Shown one piece after another: positions 37,407 to 47,012 of a stretch of DNA of 64,000 bases (positions are counted from its first letter, which is position 1; every line of letters begins with the position of its first letter). The translations under genes and the position numbers were made by a program. A model generated the notes under the pieces. That model was given only the letters and a program-made list of their open reading frames with translations. It ran no database searches and was not told the DNA's origin. The DNA is taken from positions 3,883,501 through 3,947,500 of the forward strand of contig NZ_CP077091.1 of the NCBI RefSeq assembly GCF_014268595.2, in the 5' to 3' direction. Origin of the DNA: Pseudomonas hamedanensis (lineage in GTDB: Bacteria > Pseudomonadota > Gammaproteobacteria > Pseudomonadales > Pseudomonadaceae).

Positions 37407-37790
37407 CTACAGCACAGCGAACGTGCCTTGCGCTTTTGCGACCAGTTTGTCGCCCTGCATCACGTCGGCTTCGACCACCAGCGTGCGCCGGCCCGGGTGG
37501 ATCACCCGCGCCGTGCACAACACCTCGCCATCCGAGACGGCGCGGATGTAGTTGATCTTGCACTCGATAGTCGCGCTCTGCTGATCGAAGCCATGGGTGC
37601 TGGAACAGGCCAGCCCCATGGCGATGTCGACCAGACTGAACAGCGCGCCGCCGTGCAGTTTGCCGCCGCGGTTGCGCAGTTCGGGCTCAAGGGCGAGGGC
37701 GACTTGCGCCACCCCGGTTTCGAGGCTGTGCAGGCGGCAGCCCAACAGCTTGAAAAACGCGCTCTCGACGAGCCCGGCCGGCAATTCCAT
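37407..37790 (-). CDS. PaaI-family hotdog thioesterase
   Basis: 127 aa single hotdog-fold protein. The catalytic-type motif NRGGKLHGGALFSLVDIAMG carries the conserved Gly-Gly and Asp, and VLCTARVIHPGRRTLVVEAD follows. It should hydrolyse acyl-CoA thioesters; the acyl group is unknown. It starts inside the tex stop codon (TGATG overlap), so it is translated together with tex. Confidence 0.82.
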   Translation of the reverse strand: MELPAGLVESAFFKLLGCRLHSLETGVAQVALALEPELRNRGGKLHGGALFSLVDIAMGLACSSTHGFDQQSATIECKINYIRAVSDGEVLCTARVIHPGRRTLVVEADVMQGDKLVAKAQGTFAVL

Positions 37791-40114
37791 CAGCGTTTCT
37801 TCAACTGCTTGGCGTTGGCGAACAGCGAGGCCATCGCGTTGTTCACCGGGGCGGCGCTGACGGTTTCCTTGCGCGGCGCGCTGCCCGAAGACTGGCGCGG
37901 TGCCGAGCCGGGACGCGAGCCACGGGCGCCGTCGACCTTCTCGCCCGGGGTGTCGCTCATGCGCATCGACAAGCCGACGCGTTTGCGCGGGATGTCGACT
38001 TCCATGACCTTGACCTTGACCACGTCGCCGGCCTTCACCGCTTCGCGCGGATCCTTGATGAACTTCTCCGACAGCGCGGAGATGTGCACCAGACCGTCCT
38101 GATGCACGCCGATGTCAACGAACGCACCGAACGCCGTCACGTTGGTTACCACGCCTTCGAGGATCATTCCCGGTTGCAGATCCTTGAGGTCTTCGACGCC
38201 CTCCTGGAACTCGGCAGTCTTGAACTCGGGACGCGGATCGCGGCCAGGTTTTTCCAGCTCTTGCAGGATGTCGGTAACGGTCGGCAGGCCGAAGGTTTCG
38301 TCGGTGAATTTCTTCGGGTCCAGGCGCTTGAGGAACGCGGCATCGCCGATCAGCGAGCGGATATCGCGATCGGTTTCAGCGGCGATGCGCTGCACCAGCG
38401 GATAGGCTTCCGGGTGCACCGCCGAGGAATCCAGCGGGTTGTCGCCGTTCATCACGCGCAAGAAACCGGCGGCCTGTTCGAAGGTTTTTTCGCCCAGACG
38501 CGCGACTTTCTTCAGCGCTGCACGGGTCTTGAACGCGCCGTGTTCGTCACGGTGCGCGACGATGTTTTGCGCCAGCGTTGCGTTGAGGCCGGAGATCCGC
38601 GCCAGCAATGCCACGGAGGCGGTGTTCACATCCACACCCACGGCGTTCACGCAGTCCTCGACCACGGCATCCAGGCCACGCGCCAGTTTCAGCTGCGAGA
38701 CGTCGTGCTGGTATTGGCCGACACCGATGGATTTCGGATCGATTTTCACCAGCTCGGCGAGCGGATCCTGCAGACGCCGGGCGATCGACACCGCGCCACG
38801 GATCGACACGTCGAGGTCCGGGAATTCCTTGGCCGCCAGTTCCGATGCCGAGTACACCGATGCACCGGCCTCGGAAACCATGACCTTGGTCATCTTCATC
38901 GCCGGGTATTTTTTGATCAGCTCGATCGCCAGTTTGTCGGTTTCGCGGCTGGCGGTGCCGTTGCCAATGGCGATCAGGTCCACCGAATGCTTGGCGCACA
39001 GGGCGGCCAGAATCGCGATGGTCTGATCCCATTTGTTGTGCGGCACGTGCGGGTAAACCGTGGCGTGATCGAGCAGCTTGCCGGTCGCGTCGACCACCGC
39101 CACCTTGCAACCGGTACGCAGGCCCGGATCGAGACCCAGGGTCGCGCGCGGCCCGGCCGGAGCGGCCAGCAGCAGGTCGTGCAGGTTGTGGGCGAACACA
39201 TTGATCGCTTCGGTTTCGGCGCCGTCGCGCAGCTCGCCGAGCAGGTCGGTTTCCAGGTGAGTGTAGAGCTTGACCTTCCAGGTCCAGCGCACCACTTCAC
39301 TCAGCCACTTGTCCGCGGGGCGATTCTGGTTCTGGATATTGAACTGCTGGGCGATCATGCCTTCGCATGGGTGCATGGAGCCTGGGAGCTCGTCGCCGAC
39401 TTTCAGCGCGGAACTGAGAATGCCTTCGTTGCGGCCGCGGAAAATTGCCAGCGCGCGGTGCGACGGCATGCTTTTCAGCGGCTCGTCGTGTTCGAAGTAA
39501 TCGCGGAACTTGGCGCCTTCCTCTTCCTTGCCGGCGATCACGCGGGCGCTGAGGATCGCTTCCTGCTTGAGGTAGTTACGCAGTTTTTCCAGCAGGCTGG
39601 CGTCTTCGGCGAAGCGCTCCATGAGGATGTATTTGGCGCCTTCCAGCGCTGCCTTGACATCAGCCACGCCTTTTTCGGCGTCGACGAAGCGTGCGGCTTC
39701 GGTTTCCGGAGAGAGGTTCGGGTCGTTGAACAGGCCGTCCGCCAGTTCGCCGAGGCCGGCTTCCAGGGCGATCTGGCCCTTGGTGCGGCGCTTCTGCTTG
39801 TACGGCAGGTACAAATCTTCGAGGCGGGTCTTGGTGTCGGCGAGCTTGATGTCGCGCTCCAGGGCAGGGGTAAGCTTGCCCTGTTCCTGGATGCTGGCGA
39901 GGATGCTGATGCGCCGTTCGTCGAGTTCTCGCAGGTAGCGCAGACGCTCTTCCAGATGACGCAACTGGGTGTCATCGAGGCTGCCGGTGACTTCTTTCCG
40001 GTAACGGGCGATGAAGGGAACGGTAGAACCTTCATCGAGTAGCGCGACGGCCGCTTCGACCTGTTGCGGGCGTACGCCGAGTTCCTCGGCGATGCGGCTG
40101 TTGATGCTGTCCAT
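37790..40114 (-). CDS. tex: Transcription accessory protein Tex (S1 RNA-binding)
   Basis: 774 aa. The ATG at 40114 ([13 protein letters not shown]) is the usual Pseudomonas Tex start; another in-frame ATG lies five codons earlier. Order of domains: N-terminal helical Tex region with [17 protein letters not shown], the YqgF/RNase-H-like domain ([18 protein letters not shown]), helix-hairpin-helix repeats ([19 protein letters not shown]), and a C-terminal S1 domain ([20 protein letters not shown]). Tex acts in the cytoplasm on RNA and transcription. The upstream 358-base region is shared with the divergent ompR. Confidence 0.9.
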   Translation of the reverse strand: MDSINSRIAEELGVRPQQVEAAVALLDEGSTVPFIARYRKEVTGSLDDTQLRHLEERLRYLRELDERRISILASIQEQGKLTPALERDIKLADTKTRLEDLYLPYKQKRRTKGQIALEAGLGELADGLFNDPNLSPETEAARFVDAEKGVADVKAALEGAKYILMERFAEDASLLEKLRNYLKQEAILSARVIAGKEEEGAKFRDYFEHDEPLKSMPSHRALAIFRGRNEGILSSALKVGDELPGSMHPCEGMIAQQFNIQNQNRPADKWLSEVVRWTWKVKLYTHLETDLLGELRDGAETEAINVFAHNLHDLLLAAPAGPRATLGLDPGLRTGCKVAVVDATGKLLDHATVYPHVPHNKWDQTIAILAALCAKHSVDLIAIGNGTASRETDKLAIELIKKYPAMKMTKVMVSEAGASVYSASELAAKEFPDLDVSIRGAVSIARRLQDPLAELVKIDPKSIGVGQYQHDVSQLKLARGLDAVVEDCVNAVGVDVNTASVALLARISGLNATLAQNIVAHRDEHGAFKTRAALKKVARLGEKTFEQAAGFLRVMNGDNPLDSSAVHPEAYPLVQRIAAETDRDIRSLIGDAAFLKRLDPKKFTDETFGLPTVTDILQELEKPGRDPRPEFKTAEFQEGVEDLKDLQPGMILEGVVTNVTAFGAFVDIGVHQDGLVHISALSEKFIKDPREAVKAGDVVKVKVMEVDIPRKRVGLSMRMSDTPGEKVDGARGSRPGSAPRQSSGSAPRKETVSAAPVNNAMASLFANAKQLKKR

Positions 40115-40472
40115 AAAACCACCTGACATAGTGTGAAAGCAGGCTCTCAGGCACGCAAATAAAGGCCTGGAGGCTGATTGAGCGGCTAGAAAATTGCCGC
40201 TGCCTGGATCAAGAGGCAGCCCATTGACCCGTGAAATCGAACGGTTACTGCACAGGGCCGGAAAAAATGCCGGCCACTTACGGTAACGATTCAGACGTTG
40301 CCTGGCACAAAACGCCGCGCATTATAACCAGCGTTCTGTCATTCGGGGGCGTTGCAGCTTGTAGGCATAAACCCCGGTTTTCTGGCAGTGAAGGAAAAAT
40401 CTGCTAACAATGCACACGGTGCGTATAACGGCAGCTACGCCATAATGCGCGCCGAGCTAAAAGGAGCATCTA
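40115..40472. promoter_or_regulatory. Divergent tex/ompR promoter region with two hairpins
   Basis: No gene is seen. GCTGCCT/AGGCAGC forms a 7-bp stem at 40199-40220 and GGCCGG/CCGGCC a 6-bp stem at 40256-40275. TATAAC at 40424-40429 is a candidate -10 for ompR, and AAAGGAG just before 40473 is its ribosome site. The TTATAA around 40320 could serve tex. Confidence 0.4.
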
Positions 40473-41213
40473 ATGAGCAGCACTGCACAAACTGCTGAAG
40501 GCGAAAAAATTCTTATTGTTGATGACGATCCAGGGCTGAGCAGCCTGCTGGAACGTTTTTTCGTCAGCAAGGGCTACCGCGCCCGTACCGTTCCGAACAC
40601 CGAGCAAATGGATCGTCTGCTGTCGCGTGAAGTGTTCAATCTGGTCGTCCTCGACCTGATGCTGCCTGGCGAAGACGGCCTGACCGCTTGCCGCCGTCTG
40701 CGTGGCGCGAACAACCAGATCCCGATCATCATGCTCACCGCCAAGGGCGACGAGCTGAGCCGTATCAAGGGCCTGGAACTGGGCGCCGACGATTACCTGG
40801 CCAAGCCATTCAACCCCGACGAGCTGATGGCGCGCGTCAAGGCCGTTCTGCGCCGTCAGGCCGCACCGGTACCGGGCGCGCCGGGGAGCGAGGACGAAAA
40901 CGTCACCTTCGGTGATTACGTCTTGTCCCTGGCGACCCGTGAATTGAAGCGTGGCGACGAAGTGCACATGCTCACCACCGGTGAGTTCGCAGTGCTCAAG
41001 GCGCTGGTGATGAACGCCCGTCAGCCGTTGACCCGCGACAAACTGATGAACCTGGCCCGGGGCCGCGAGTGGGATGCCCTGGAGCGTTCCATCGACGTAC
41101 AGATTTCGCGTCTGCGCCGGATGATCGAGCCGGACCCGTCGAAACCGCGCTATATCCAGACTGTCTGGGGCGTGGGTTACGTGTTCGTACCGGATGGCAC
41201 CGCCACCAAGTGA
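40473..41213 (+). CDS. ompR: Response regulator OmpR
   Basis: 246 aa. Receiver domain (residues about 12-125): acidic pocket Asp17-19 in LIVDDDPG, phospho-acceptor Asp61 in VVLDLMLPGEDG, Thr in IIMLTAKG and Lys in YLAKPF. C-terminal winged-helix domain (about 145-240) with ERSIDVQISRLRRMIEPDP and IQTVWGVGYVF. A strong AAAGGAG precedes the ATG. It pairs with the envZ gene 114 bases downstream and should control osmotic and envelope genes. Confidence 0.9.
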   Translation: MSSTAQTAEGEKILIVDDDPGLSSLLERFFVSKGYRARTVPNTEQMDRLLSREVFNLVVLDLMLPGEDGLTACRRLRGANNQIPIIMLTAKGDELSRIKGLELGADDYLAKPFNPDELMARVKAVLRRQAAPVPGAPGSEDENVTFGDYVLSLATRELKRGDEVHMLTTGEFAVLKALVMNARQPLTRDKLMNLARGREWDALERSIDVQISRLRRMIEPDPSKPRYIQTVWGVGYVFVPDGTATK

Positions 41214-41222
41214 TCGGTGATT

Positions 41223-41312
41223 TGTAGGAGCGAGTCTGCCAGGCTCTGGTCGCACGGCCATTGCCACAGACTCGCAATCCGCAATATGCGAGCATTGCTC
41301 GCTCCTGCAAGT
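41223..41312. repeat. Degenerate REP-like inverted repeat between ompR and envZ
   Basis: TGTAGGAGCGAGTCTGCCAG on the left faces a partial complement around GAGCATTGCTCGCTCCTGCA. The match is weaker than in the other units, suggesting an older, decayed copy. It separates ompR from envZ. Confidence 0.6.
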
Positions 41313-41327
41313 GTGTAGCGGTTAAAG

Positions 41328-42641
41328 ATGAAAACCCCCGTCTGGTTCCCCCAAAGTTTTTTCTCCCGCACCCTTTGGCTGGTGCTCATCGTCGTGCTGT
41401 TTTCCAAGGCGCTGACCCTGGTTTATCTGTTGATGAACGAGGACGTGCTGGTGGACCGTCAGTACAGCCACGGCGTCGCCCTGACGTTGCGTGCCTACTG
41501 GGCCGCCGATGAAGAAAACCGCGCAAAAATTGCCGATGCCGCGACCTTGATTCGCGTGGTCGGTGCCGGTGTGCCGGAAGGCGAACAGCACTGGCCGTAC
41601 AGCGAAATCTATCAACGCCAGATGCAGGCGGAACTGGGTGCCGACACCGAAGTGCGCTTGCGCATGCATTCGCCGCCAGCGTTGTGGGTGCGCGCGCCGA
41701 GCCTGGGCGATGGCTGGCTGAAAGTGCCGCTGTATCCGCATCCATTGCGTGGCCAGAAAATCTGGAACGTGCTCGGCTGGTTCCTCGCCATCGGCTTGTT
41801 GTCGACGGCCTCGGCGTGGATTTTTGTCAGCCAGCTCAACCAGCCGCTGAAGCGCCTGGTGTATGCCGCGCGGCAACTCGGACAGGGCCGCAGCGTGCGG
41901 CTGCCGATCAGCGACACGCCGAGCGAAATGACCGAGGTCTACCGCGCCTTCAACCAGATGGCCGAAGACGTCGAGCAAGCCGGGCGCGAGCGTGAACTGA
42001 TGCTGGCGGGCGTTTCCCATGACTTGCGCACACCACTGACCCGCTTGCGGTTGTCGCTGGAGTTGATGGGCGATCACAACGACCTGACCGACGACATGGT
42101 CCGTGATATCGAAGACATGGACGCGATTCTCGACCAGTTCCTCGCGTTCATCCGCGACGGTCGCGACGAGTCGGTCGAAGAGGTCGACCTCAGTGATCTG
42201 GTGCGCGAAGTGGCCGCGCCGTACAACCAGAATGAAGAAAAGGTCCGTTTGCGCCTGGAGCCCATCCAGCCGTTTCCGCTGCGTCGGGTATCGATGAAGC
42301 GCCTGCTCAACAACCTCATCGGCAACGCCCTGAACCATGCGGGCAGTGGCGTGGAAGTCGCCGCTTATGTGTCCGGCGACACCAGCGCACCCTATGTCGT
42401 GCTGAGCGTCATGGACCGCGGGGCGGGCATCGACCCTGCCGAGCTTGAGGCGATTTTCAACCCGTTCACTCGCGGCGATCGGGCCCGCGGCGGCAAGGGC
42501 ACCGGGCTGGGGCTGGCGATCGTGAAGCGGATCGCGTCGATGCACGGCGGCAACGTCGAATTGCGCAATCGCTCCGGTGGCGGGCTGGAAGCGCGGGTGC
42601 GCTTGCCGTTAGGGTTGATGCTGCCGCGGGACGCGGTCTGA
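41328..42641 (+). CDS. envZ: Sensor histidine kinase EnvZ
   Basis: 437 aa inner-membrane kinase. Membrane helices lie at about residues 14-34 and 145-168, with a periplasmic domain between. The HAMP linker contains LVYAARQLGQGRSV. The phospho-histidine is His231 in GVSHDLRTPLTRLRLSLEL. ATPase boxes are NLIGNALNHAG (N), DRGAGIDP (G1) and GKGTGLGLAIVKRI (G2). It phosphorylates OmpR. Confidence 0.89.
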   Translation: MKTPVWFPQSFFSRTLWLVLIVVLFSKALTLVYLLMNEDVLVDRQYSHGVALTLRAYWAADEENRAKIADAATLIRVVGAGVPEGEQHWPYSEIYQRQMQAELGADTEVRLRMHSPPALWVRAPSLGDGWLKVPLYPHPLRGQKIWNVLGWFLAIGLLSTASAWIFVSQLNQPLKRLVYAARQLGQGRSVRLPISDTPSEMTEVYRAFNQMAEDVEQAGRERELMLAGVSHDLRTPLTRLRLSLELMGDHNDLTDDMVRDIEDMDAILDQFLAFIRDGRDESVEEVDLSDLVREVAAPYNQNEEKVRLRLEPIQPFPLRRVSMKRLLNNLIGNALNHAGSGVEVAAYVSGDTSAPYVVLSVMDRGAGIDPAELEAIFNPFTRGDRARGGKGTGLGLAIVKRIASMHGGNVELRNRSGGGLEARVRLPLGLMLPRDAV

Positions 42642-42704
42642 CGGACCCGCTCCCCTGGCCTTCGCTTCACAGGCAGGTCAGGGTGAGTGCCGCTGTTCAA
42701 CCGC

Positions 42705-44651
42705 TCACCGCCAAGGTTTGGGTTCACCCAGCAACTGCCCCTGAACCCCGTACAGACCCATTTCGCGAATCACCGACAATTCCCCTTCAGTCTCGACCCG
42801 CTCGGCAATCAACGGCAGGTCGATGCTGTGCGCCGCGCGCTGAATCGCTTCGATGAACAGGCGCTTGTCGCTTTCCTGATCGATCGCACGAATGTAGCTG
42901 CCATCGATTTTCAAGTACGCCAGCCCCAGCCGCGCCAGGTTGCCGATCATGCTGAACCGCCCGCCGAAGCGTTGCAGGCTCAGCGAAAAACCCAACTCGC
43001 GCAGGCGTCGGGTCAATTGCTCCAGCACCGCTTGTTCCGGCAACTGCTCTTCACCGATCTCCAGGGTCAGGCGCGCGCCGAGATTGGAATGCGCGCGCAG
43101 GATGTCGAAGACTTTGTTCAGCGCCTGGGGATCGGCCAGGGTCGCGGAAGACAGGTTCAATGCCAGCGCATCTTCGTGGGTTTTCATCTGCTCGAGCACG
43201 CGTTCGAGCATCAGGCGGTCCAGTCGTGCCGTCCAGCCAAAGCGCTCCAGCCAGGGCAGGAAGCGCCCGGCGGGGATGGTCTGGCCCTGCTCGTCGAGCA
43301 GACGCGACAGCACTTTGTAATGCAGCACCAGTTGCGAGTCCTGGGCGGACACCACTGGCTGGAAATACAACTCGAAACGCTGCTGACTCAAGGCCTGGTC
43401 AAGCAAGCGATGCCAGGCGTGATGATCGTCGCCGACGTCTGCGCTCAGGCTCTGCTCGATACAGGCCCAGTTCTGCTCACCCTGTCCTTCGGCCTGCGCC
43501 AGCGCCTGATCACCGAGGGTCAGTACCTGCTGCGGCGAATCGCCGTGGGCGAACGGCGCCAGACCAATCGACGCCACCGCCGGCACATCGGTCGCGCCCG
43601 TGGCATGCAGGCTGCTGAGGGCACTGTCGAGGTTCTGCGCCAGTTGCAGCGCTTCCTCGCGCACCAGCCCCGGCGCCAGCACGGCAAACTCACCGCCGCG
43701 GATACGGGTGACGAGATTCTGGGTTTCCGGGTACTTGGCGCACTCGCGGGACAATTGCTCGCCGACCGCTTGCAGCAATTGATCGGTGCGCTGGCCGCCG
43801 AGACGCTGGTTCAGCCCGGCCAGGTCTTTCACCCGCAACAGCAGCAAATAACCGGAACTGGTCTGCTCCGGATTGCTCACCCGGTCGTTCAGTTGCATCT
43901 CGAAATAACGCCGGTTGGCCAGCCCGGTGAGGTTGTCCTGATAGGACTCGGCACGCAGTTTTTCGCTGCGCTCAGCCTGCTCCTGAAACAGTGCCTTGAG
44001 CTTCTCGACCATCTGATTCATTGCTTGCACCACGCGCCGCAATTCCGGGGTTCGCGGCAGGTCCGGCAGGCTGAGAAACTCGCGACGGGCGATGGCGTGG
44101 GACTGCTTGACCATGTAATCGAGCGGCTTCAGTTGTCGGCGCAGCAGCAACGCCCCCAGCACCGCACTCACCGCACCGCAGAGCAGCAGCCAGCCGAGAC
44201 TGCCCAGCGCGCTCTGCCAGAGTTTGGCCACGGCGAACATCGGATGGCTGACCACCTCGACCCGCGCCGCTTGCTCCCAGCCTCGGCTGACCAGCGCATC
44301 GCCACCGGCCGGTTCCAGACCGATCAGGTTGACGAACCAGTCCGGCACGTTGCTCACCGCCGGGATGCCGGTTCGCTCGACGATGGTTTTCTCGGTTTTC
44401 ACATCGACCACGCGAATGCTCGCGTAATAGCCACTGTCGAAAATCGAGCTGACCAGCAACTCGACCATCGCCGGATCGTCAATGTTCGGCGTCAGCGACA
44501 AGGCCAGCGCCGTCGCGGCGTCCTGGGCATGGGAGCGCAACTGATTGACGTACTGGGTGCGCGAGCTCTCCAGACTGACCATGAAGCTGCCGGTGAAGGC
44601 AACCACCAGGAACAGACAGATAGCGATCAACAGCTGTTTGAACAAAGACAT
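42705..44651 (-). CDS. lapD: c-di-GMP receptor LapD (degenerate GGDEF-EAL)
   Basis: 648 aa inner-membrane protein, the usual LapD length. Helix 1 (about 5-25), periplasmic domain (to about 150) that binds LapG, helix 2, HAMP, then a degenerate GGDEF (RGGEF) and a degenerate EAL where EAL reads KVL (HYKVLSRL). It therefore binds rather than makes or breaks c-di-GMP, and sequesters LapG when bound. It lies 14 bases after lapG. The adhesin and its secretion genes (lapA, lapBCE) are not in the window. Confidence 0.9.
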   Translation of the reverse strand: MSLFKQLLIAICLFLVVAFTGSFMVSLESSRTQYVNQLRSHAQDAATALALSLTPNIDDPAMVELLVSSIFDSGYYASIRVVDVKTEKTIVERTGIPAVSNVPDWFVNLIGLEPAGGDALVSRGWEQAARVEVVSHPMFAVAKLWQSALGSLGWLLLCGAVSAVLGALLLRRQLKPLDYMVKQSHAIARREFLSLPDLPRTPELRRVVQAMNQMVEKLKALFQEQAERSEKLRAESYQDNLTGLANRRYFEMQLNDRVSNPEQTSSGYLLLLRVKDLAGLNQRLGGQRTDQLLQAVGEQLSRECAKYPETQNLVTRIRGGEFAVLAPGLVREEALQLAQNLDSALSSLHATGATDVPAVASIGLAPFAHGDSPQQVLTLGDQALAQAEGQGEQNWACIEQSLSADVGDDHHAWHRLLDQALSQQRFELYFQPVVSAQDSQLVLHYKVLSRLLDEQGQTIPAGRFLPWLERFGWTARLDRLMLERVLEQMKTHEDALALNLSSATLADPQALNKVFDILRAHSNLGARLTLEIGEEQLPEQAVLEQLTRRLRELGFSLSLQRFGGRFSMIGNLARLGLAYLKIDGSYIRAIDQESDKRLFIEAIQRAAHSIDLPLIAERVETEGELSVIREMGLYGVQGQLLGEPKPWR

Positions 44652-44665
44652 CTGAGCGCGTGCTC

Positions 44666-45358
44666 CTAGTTAGTCGTCTCGACCGGAAAACCTTCGGCCT
44701 GCATTTTTTTCAGCACATCCTGCCAGCGCGACAGGCGTTTGGTGTCACCGACCTTTTTGTTGCCCTTGGCCCCCGGCAGATACAGACCTTCAGCATTGAA
44801 AGAGTAGACCGGCAGCAAATCGGTTCGCTGCGATGCCGGCTGGATCGGGTCGATCAGGCTGTCGAGTACCAGCGGCATGGCGTCGGGGGTGGCATAGTAA
44901 GTGAGTACCATGTGCGCGCGGTTCTGGCGCAGGGCCTTGACGTAGGTAATGCGCAGCTTGTCACTGGAGACCCCGAGGTGGCGCAGGCTGAAATACTTGG
45001 CGATCGCATAATCCTCGCAGTCGCCGGCGCCCTTCCACAACGCCTGGATCGGGGTTTCCCAATAATCGACCTCACGCCACAGATCGATGTCTTCGACGTA
45101 GCGCACCTGTTGGTTGAAAAACCGGTTCACCACGTTGAGCTTGTCCAGCTCGCTGACCTGTTTCTGCGTCGCCAACAGGTTTTGCCAGGCATCGATGCGC
45201 TGCTGCCCGGCGCCCAGCGGCCCATAGATGGCCGTGGCCTTGCGGCTGATCGCGGAAAAATCCCAATCGGCATGCAGGCCGCCCAGCATGACGCCGGCCA
45301 GCAGCAGTGCGCAGCCAAGCCAGCGCAACGTCCGGGGGATTGCGAAACGTACCGCCAC
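44666..45358 (-). CDS. lapG: Periplasmic cysteine protease LapG
   Basis: 230 aa, GTG start with GGAAAC upstream. A hydrophobic N-terminus (about 10-28) exports it. The transglutaminase-like triad is Cys114 in GAGDCEDYAIAKY, His149 in RAHMVL and Asp166 in LVLDSLID; the 35- and 17-residue spacings fit LapG proteins. It cuts the N-terminus of a LapA-type surface adhesin when released by LapD, causing biofilm dispersal. It is the first gene of the lapG-lapD pair. Confidence 0.88.
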   Translation of the reverse strand: MAVRFAIPRTLRWLGCALLLAGVMLGGLHADWDFSAISRKATAIYGPLGAGQQRIDAWQNLLATQKQVSELDKLNVVNRFFNQQVRYVEDIDLWREVDYWETPIQALWKGAGDCEDYAIAKYFSLRHLGVSSDKLRITYVKALRQNRAHMVLTYYATPDAMPLVLDSLIDPIQPASQRTDLLPVYSFNAEGLYLPGAKGNKKVGDTKRLSRWQDVLKKMQAEGFPVETTN

Positions 45359-45554
45359 AGCAAGTTTCCAGAGGGCAGGGAGGAAAGCGTTTGATGGTGA
45401 AGCTTAGTCTGCGAAAAAACAATGGCACCGTGAGATCATCGGTAACGCGCTAAACTCAACACAGGACGCGTTCTTCTACACGGTTTGACAACCTGTAAAG
45501 CAATCACTAGTGTCATTTGGATCCAAATTCAGTCGACATACAGGGTGCGTAGTC

Positions 45555-46265
45555 GTGACTCAGAAGCCCAAACCACTGCACAGCATTAAAGTCGATGGGC
45601 CGATCCCCGCACACCTGGCCCGTTCGACCATCGAGGAAACCCTGCGCACGGCCATTCTCGATGGCCGTTTGCCCTGTGGCACTGCCCTGCGCCAGCAGGA
45701 CCTGGCCGATCTGTTCGGGGTCAGCCGCATGCCGGTGCGCGAAGCCTTGCGCCAGCTCGAAGCCCAGGCGCTGCTCAGCGTAACCACACACAAAGGTGCC
45801 GTGGTCGCACCGTTGATTCAAGAAGACGCGACGCAGACCTACCAATTGCGCATCCTGCTCGAATCCGAAGCACTGCGCCAATCGGTGCCTTTGCTGACCC
45901 CCGCCGACCATGACCGCGCGGCCGCGCTGATCGAAGAGCTGGAAAATCAACACGACTACAGCGAAATCGGTCGGCTCAATCGCTTGTTCCACATGACCCT
46001 GTACAGCAAAGCGGCCAACCGGCGCCTGTTGCGCCTGGTCGAAGACGGCCTCAACGAGGAGGAGCGTTTCCTGCGCTTTAATCTCGAAGCCATGGGTCTG
46101 GGCAAAATCTCCCAGGACGACCACCGGGCGATGCTGCAAGCGACCATCGAGGGTGACGTAGAAGGTTCGGTGACGCTATTGGTCCAGCATCTCAATCGCG
46201 GTGTGGAAGTCATTACTCGCTACCTCGACAGCCCTGCCGGTCAAAGCCGCCAAGCCAAACCCTGA
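45555..46265 (+). CDS. GntR/FadR-type transcriptional regulator
   Basis: 236 aa from a GTG at 45555 (next residues TQKPKPLHS); a further in-frame GTG at 45510 would add 15 residues and cannot be excluded. Winged helix at about 20-85 with LRQQDLADLFGVSRMPVREA. The all-helical FCD ligand domain follows, with LRILLESEALRQ, FHMTLYSKAANRRLL and DDHRAMLQATIEGD. It is divergent from lapG and upstream of the mgo-like cluster, which it might or might not regulate. The ligand is unknown. Confidence 0.8.
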   Translation: MTQKPKPLHSIKVDGPIPAHLARSTIEETLRTAILDGRLPCGTALRQQDLADLFGVSRMPVREALRQLEAQALLSVTTHKGAVVAPLIQEDATQTYQLRILLESEALRQSVPLLTPADHDRAAALIEELENQHDYSEIGRLNRLFHMTLYSKAANRRLLRLVEDGLNEEERFLRFNLEAMGLGKISQDDHRAMLQATIEGDVEGSVTLLVQHLNRGVEVITRYLDSPAGQSRQAKP

Positions 46266-47011
46266 ACGGCTCCCCTCCCCTCGAATTAACTGCTTACAAA
46301 TCCCCTGCTCTGTCCGCCACCCCGCCAGGTGGTGGATGCGCCTGCCCGCTCCGACCGTTTTGCCCCCATCAGCCCGGTTTCCCGGCCCCGAGTGAATGAA
46401 ACGGGCATAGCCGTGGCCACCATTTACCCGCACTCTTTAGGCGCCAACCCAATACAGAACGGGCGACGCCCCGCACCGCCGGCGCAGTCCCCGCACCAGG
46501 AACCTACGGAAGGAGCCTTGTCACGGGAAAAAGGACGTTCTGGCGCCAATCACGGCCAACCTCCGCCCCCTTTAATCAATCAATTCTCTTCAGTTGAAAG
46601 TTGCTTCGAGTGAGGCATTCACTCTGTTTGTCCCATTTTGGCCGTTATTTGCCGAAAGGAGTAACTACGCCCAAATAAAACTTCAACCAATAGTTTTATC
46701 GGCGCAACTCATACTTGGAAAACCGCAAACTAAAAATAATTGAAAATAAACTTGTTAAATAGTTTGAGCCTGTATTAATTTTTCCTCGCCAAGTTTGAAC
46801 TTCAACGTTCACCCTCGGTAAATCGCCTCGCTGATGCGCCAGACTCAAGGCCCACACCAGCCGACCGCTTCAGCCTGACAGATGTGCATGACCGCACTTG
46901 AACAATGCCTCGGCATTTTTAACTTAGGCGTTTGAACATAAACAAATTGTTGTTCCGCTGATTGCGTAGTTGATAAAGCTTTTCCACTTCATATCACTGA
47001 TAAAGGACATC
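46266..47011 (+). promoter_or_regulatory. 746-base AT-rich leader of the mgo-like operon
   Basis: No convincing gene; an open frame at 46329-46613 has poor codon character. From about 46660 to 46790 the sequence is strikingly AT-rich for this genome. CCACC/GGTGG forms a small hairpin near 46317-46335. AACAAATTGTT at 46941-46951 is a near-palindrome. The length suggests a complex promoter and long 5' untranslated RNA. Confidence 0.45.
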
Positions 47012-47012
47012 A
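46998..47012 (+). promoter_or_regulatory. GGA-loop hairpin over the mgoB ribosome site (candidate RsmA site)
   Basis: TGAT-AAAGGAC-ATCA puts the Shine-Dalgarno AGGA in a 7-base loop closed by a 4-bp stem that touches the start codon. A GGA in a hairpin loop over the ribosome site is the classic RsmA/CsrA target form. Gac/Rsm control of related clusters is reported, which fits. Confidence 0.45.

Noticed and set aside
38084..40042. 652-codon open frame antisense to tex
   Set aside because: Antisense shadow of a clear, full-length tex gene; composition not protein-like.
42687..44669. 660-codon open frame antisense to lapD
   Set aside because: LapD on the other strand is full length with all expected domains.
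46329..46613. 94-codon open frame in the mgo leader
   Set aside because: No good ribosome site, unusual Pro/Arg-rich composition and no resemblance to known proteins.
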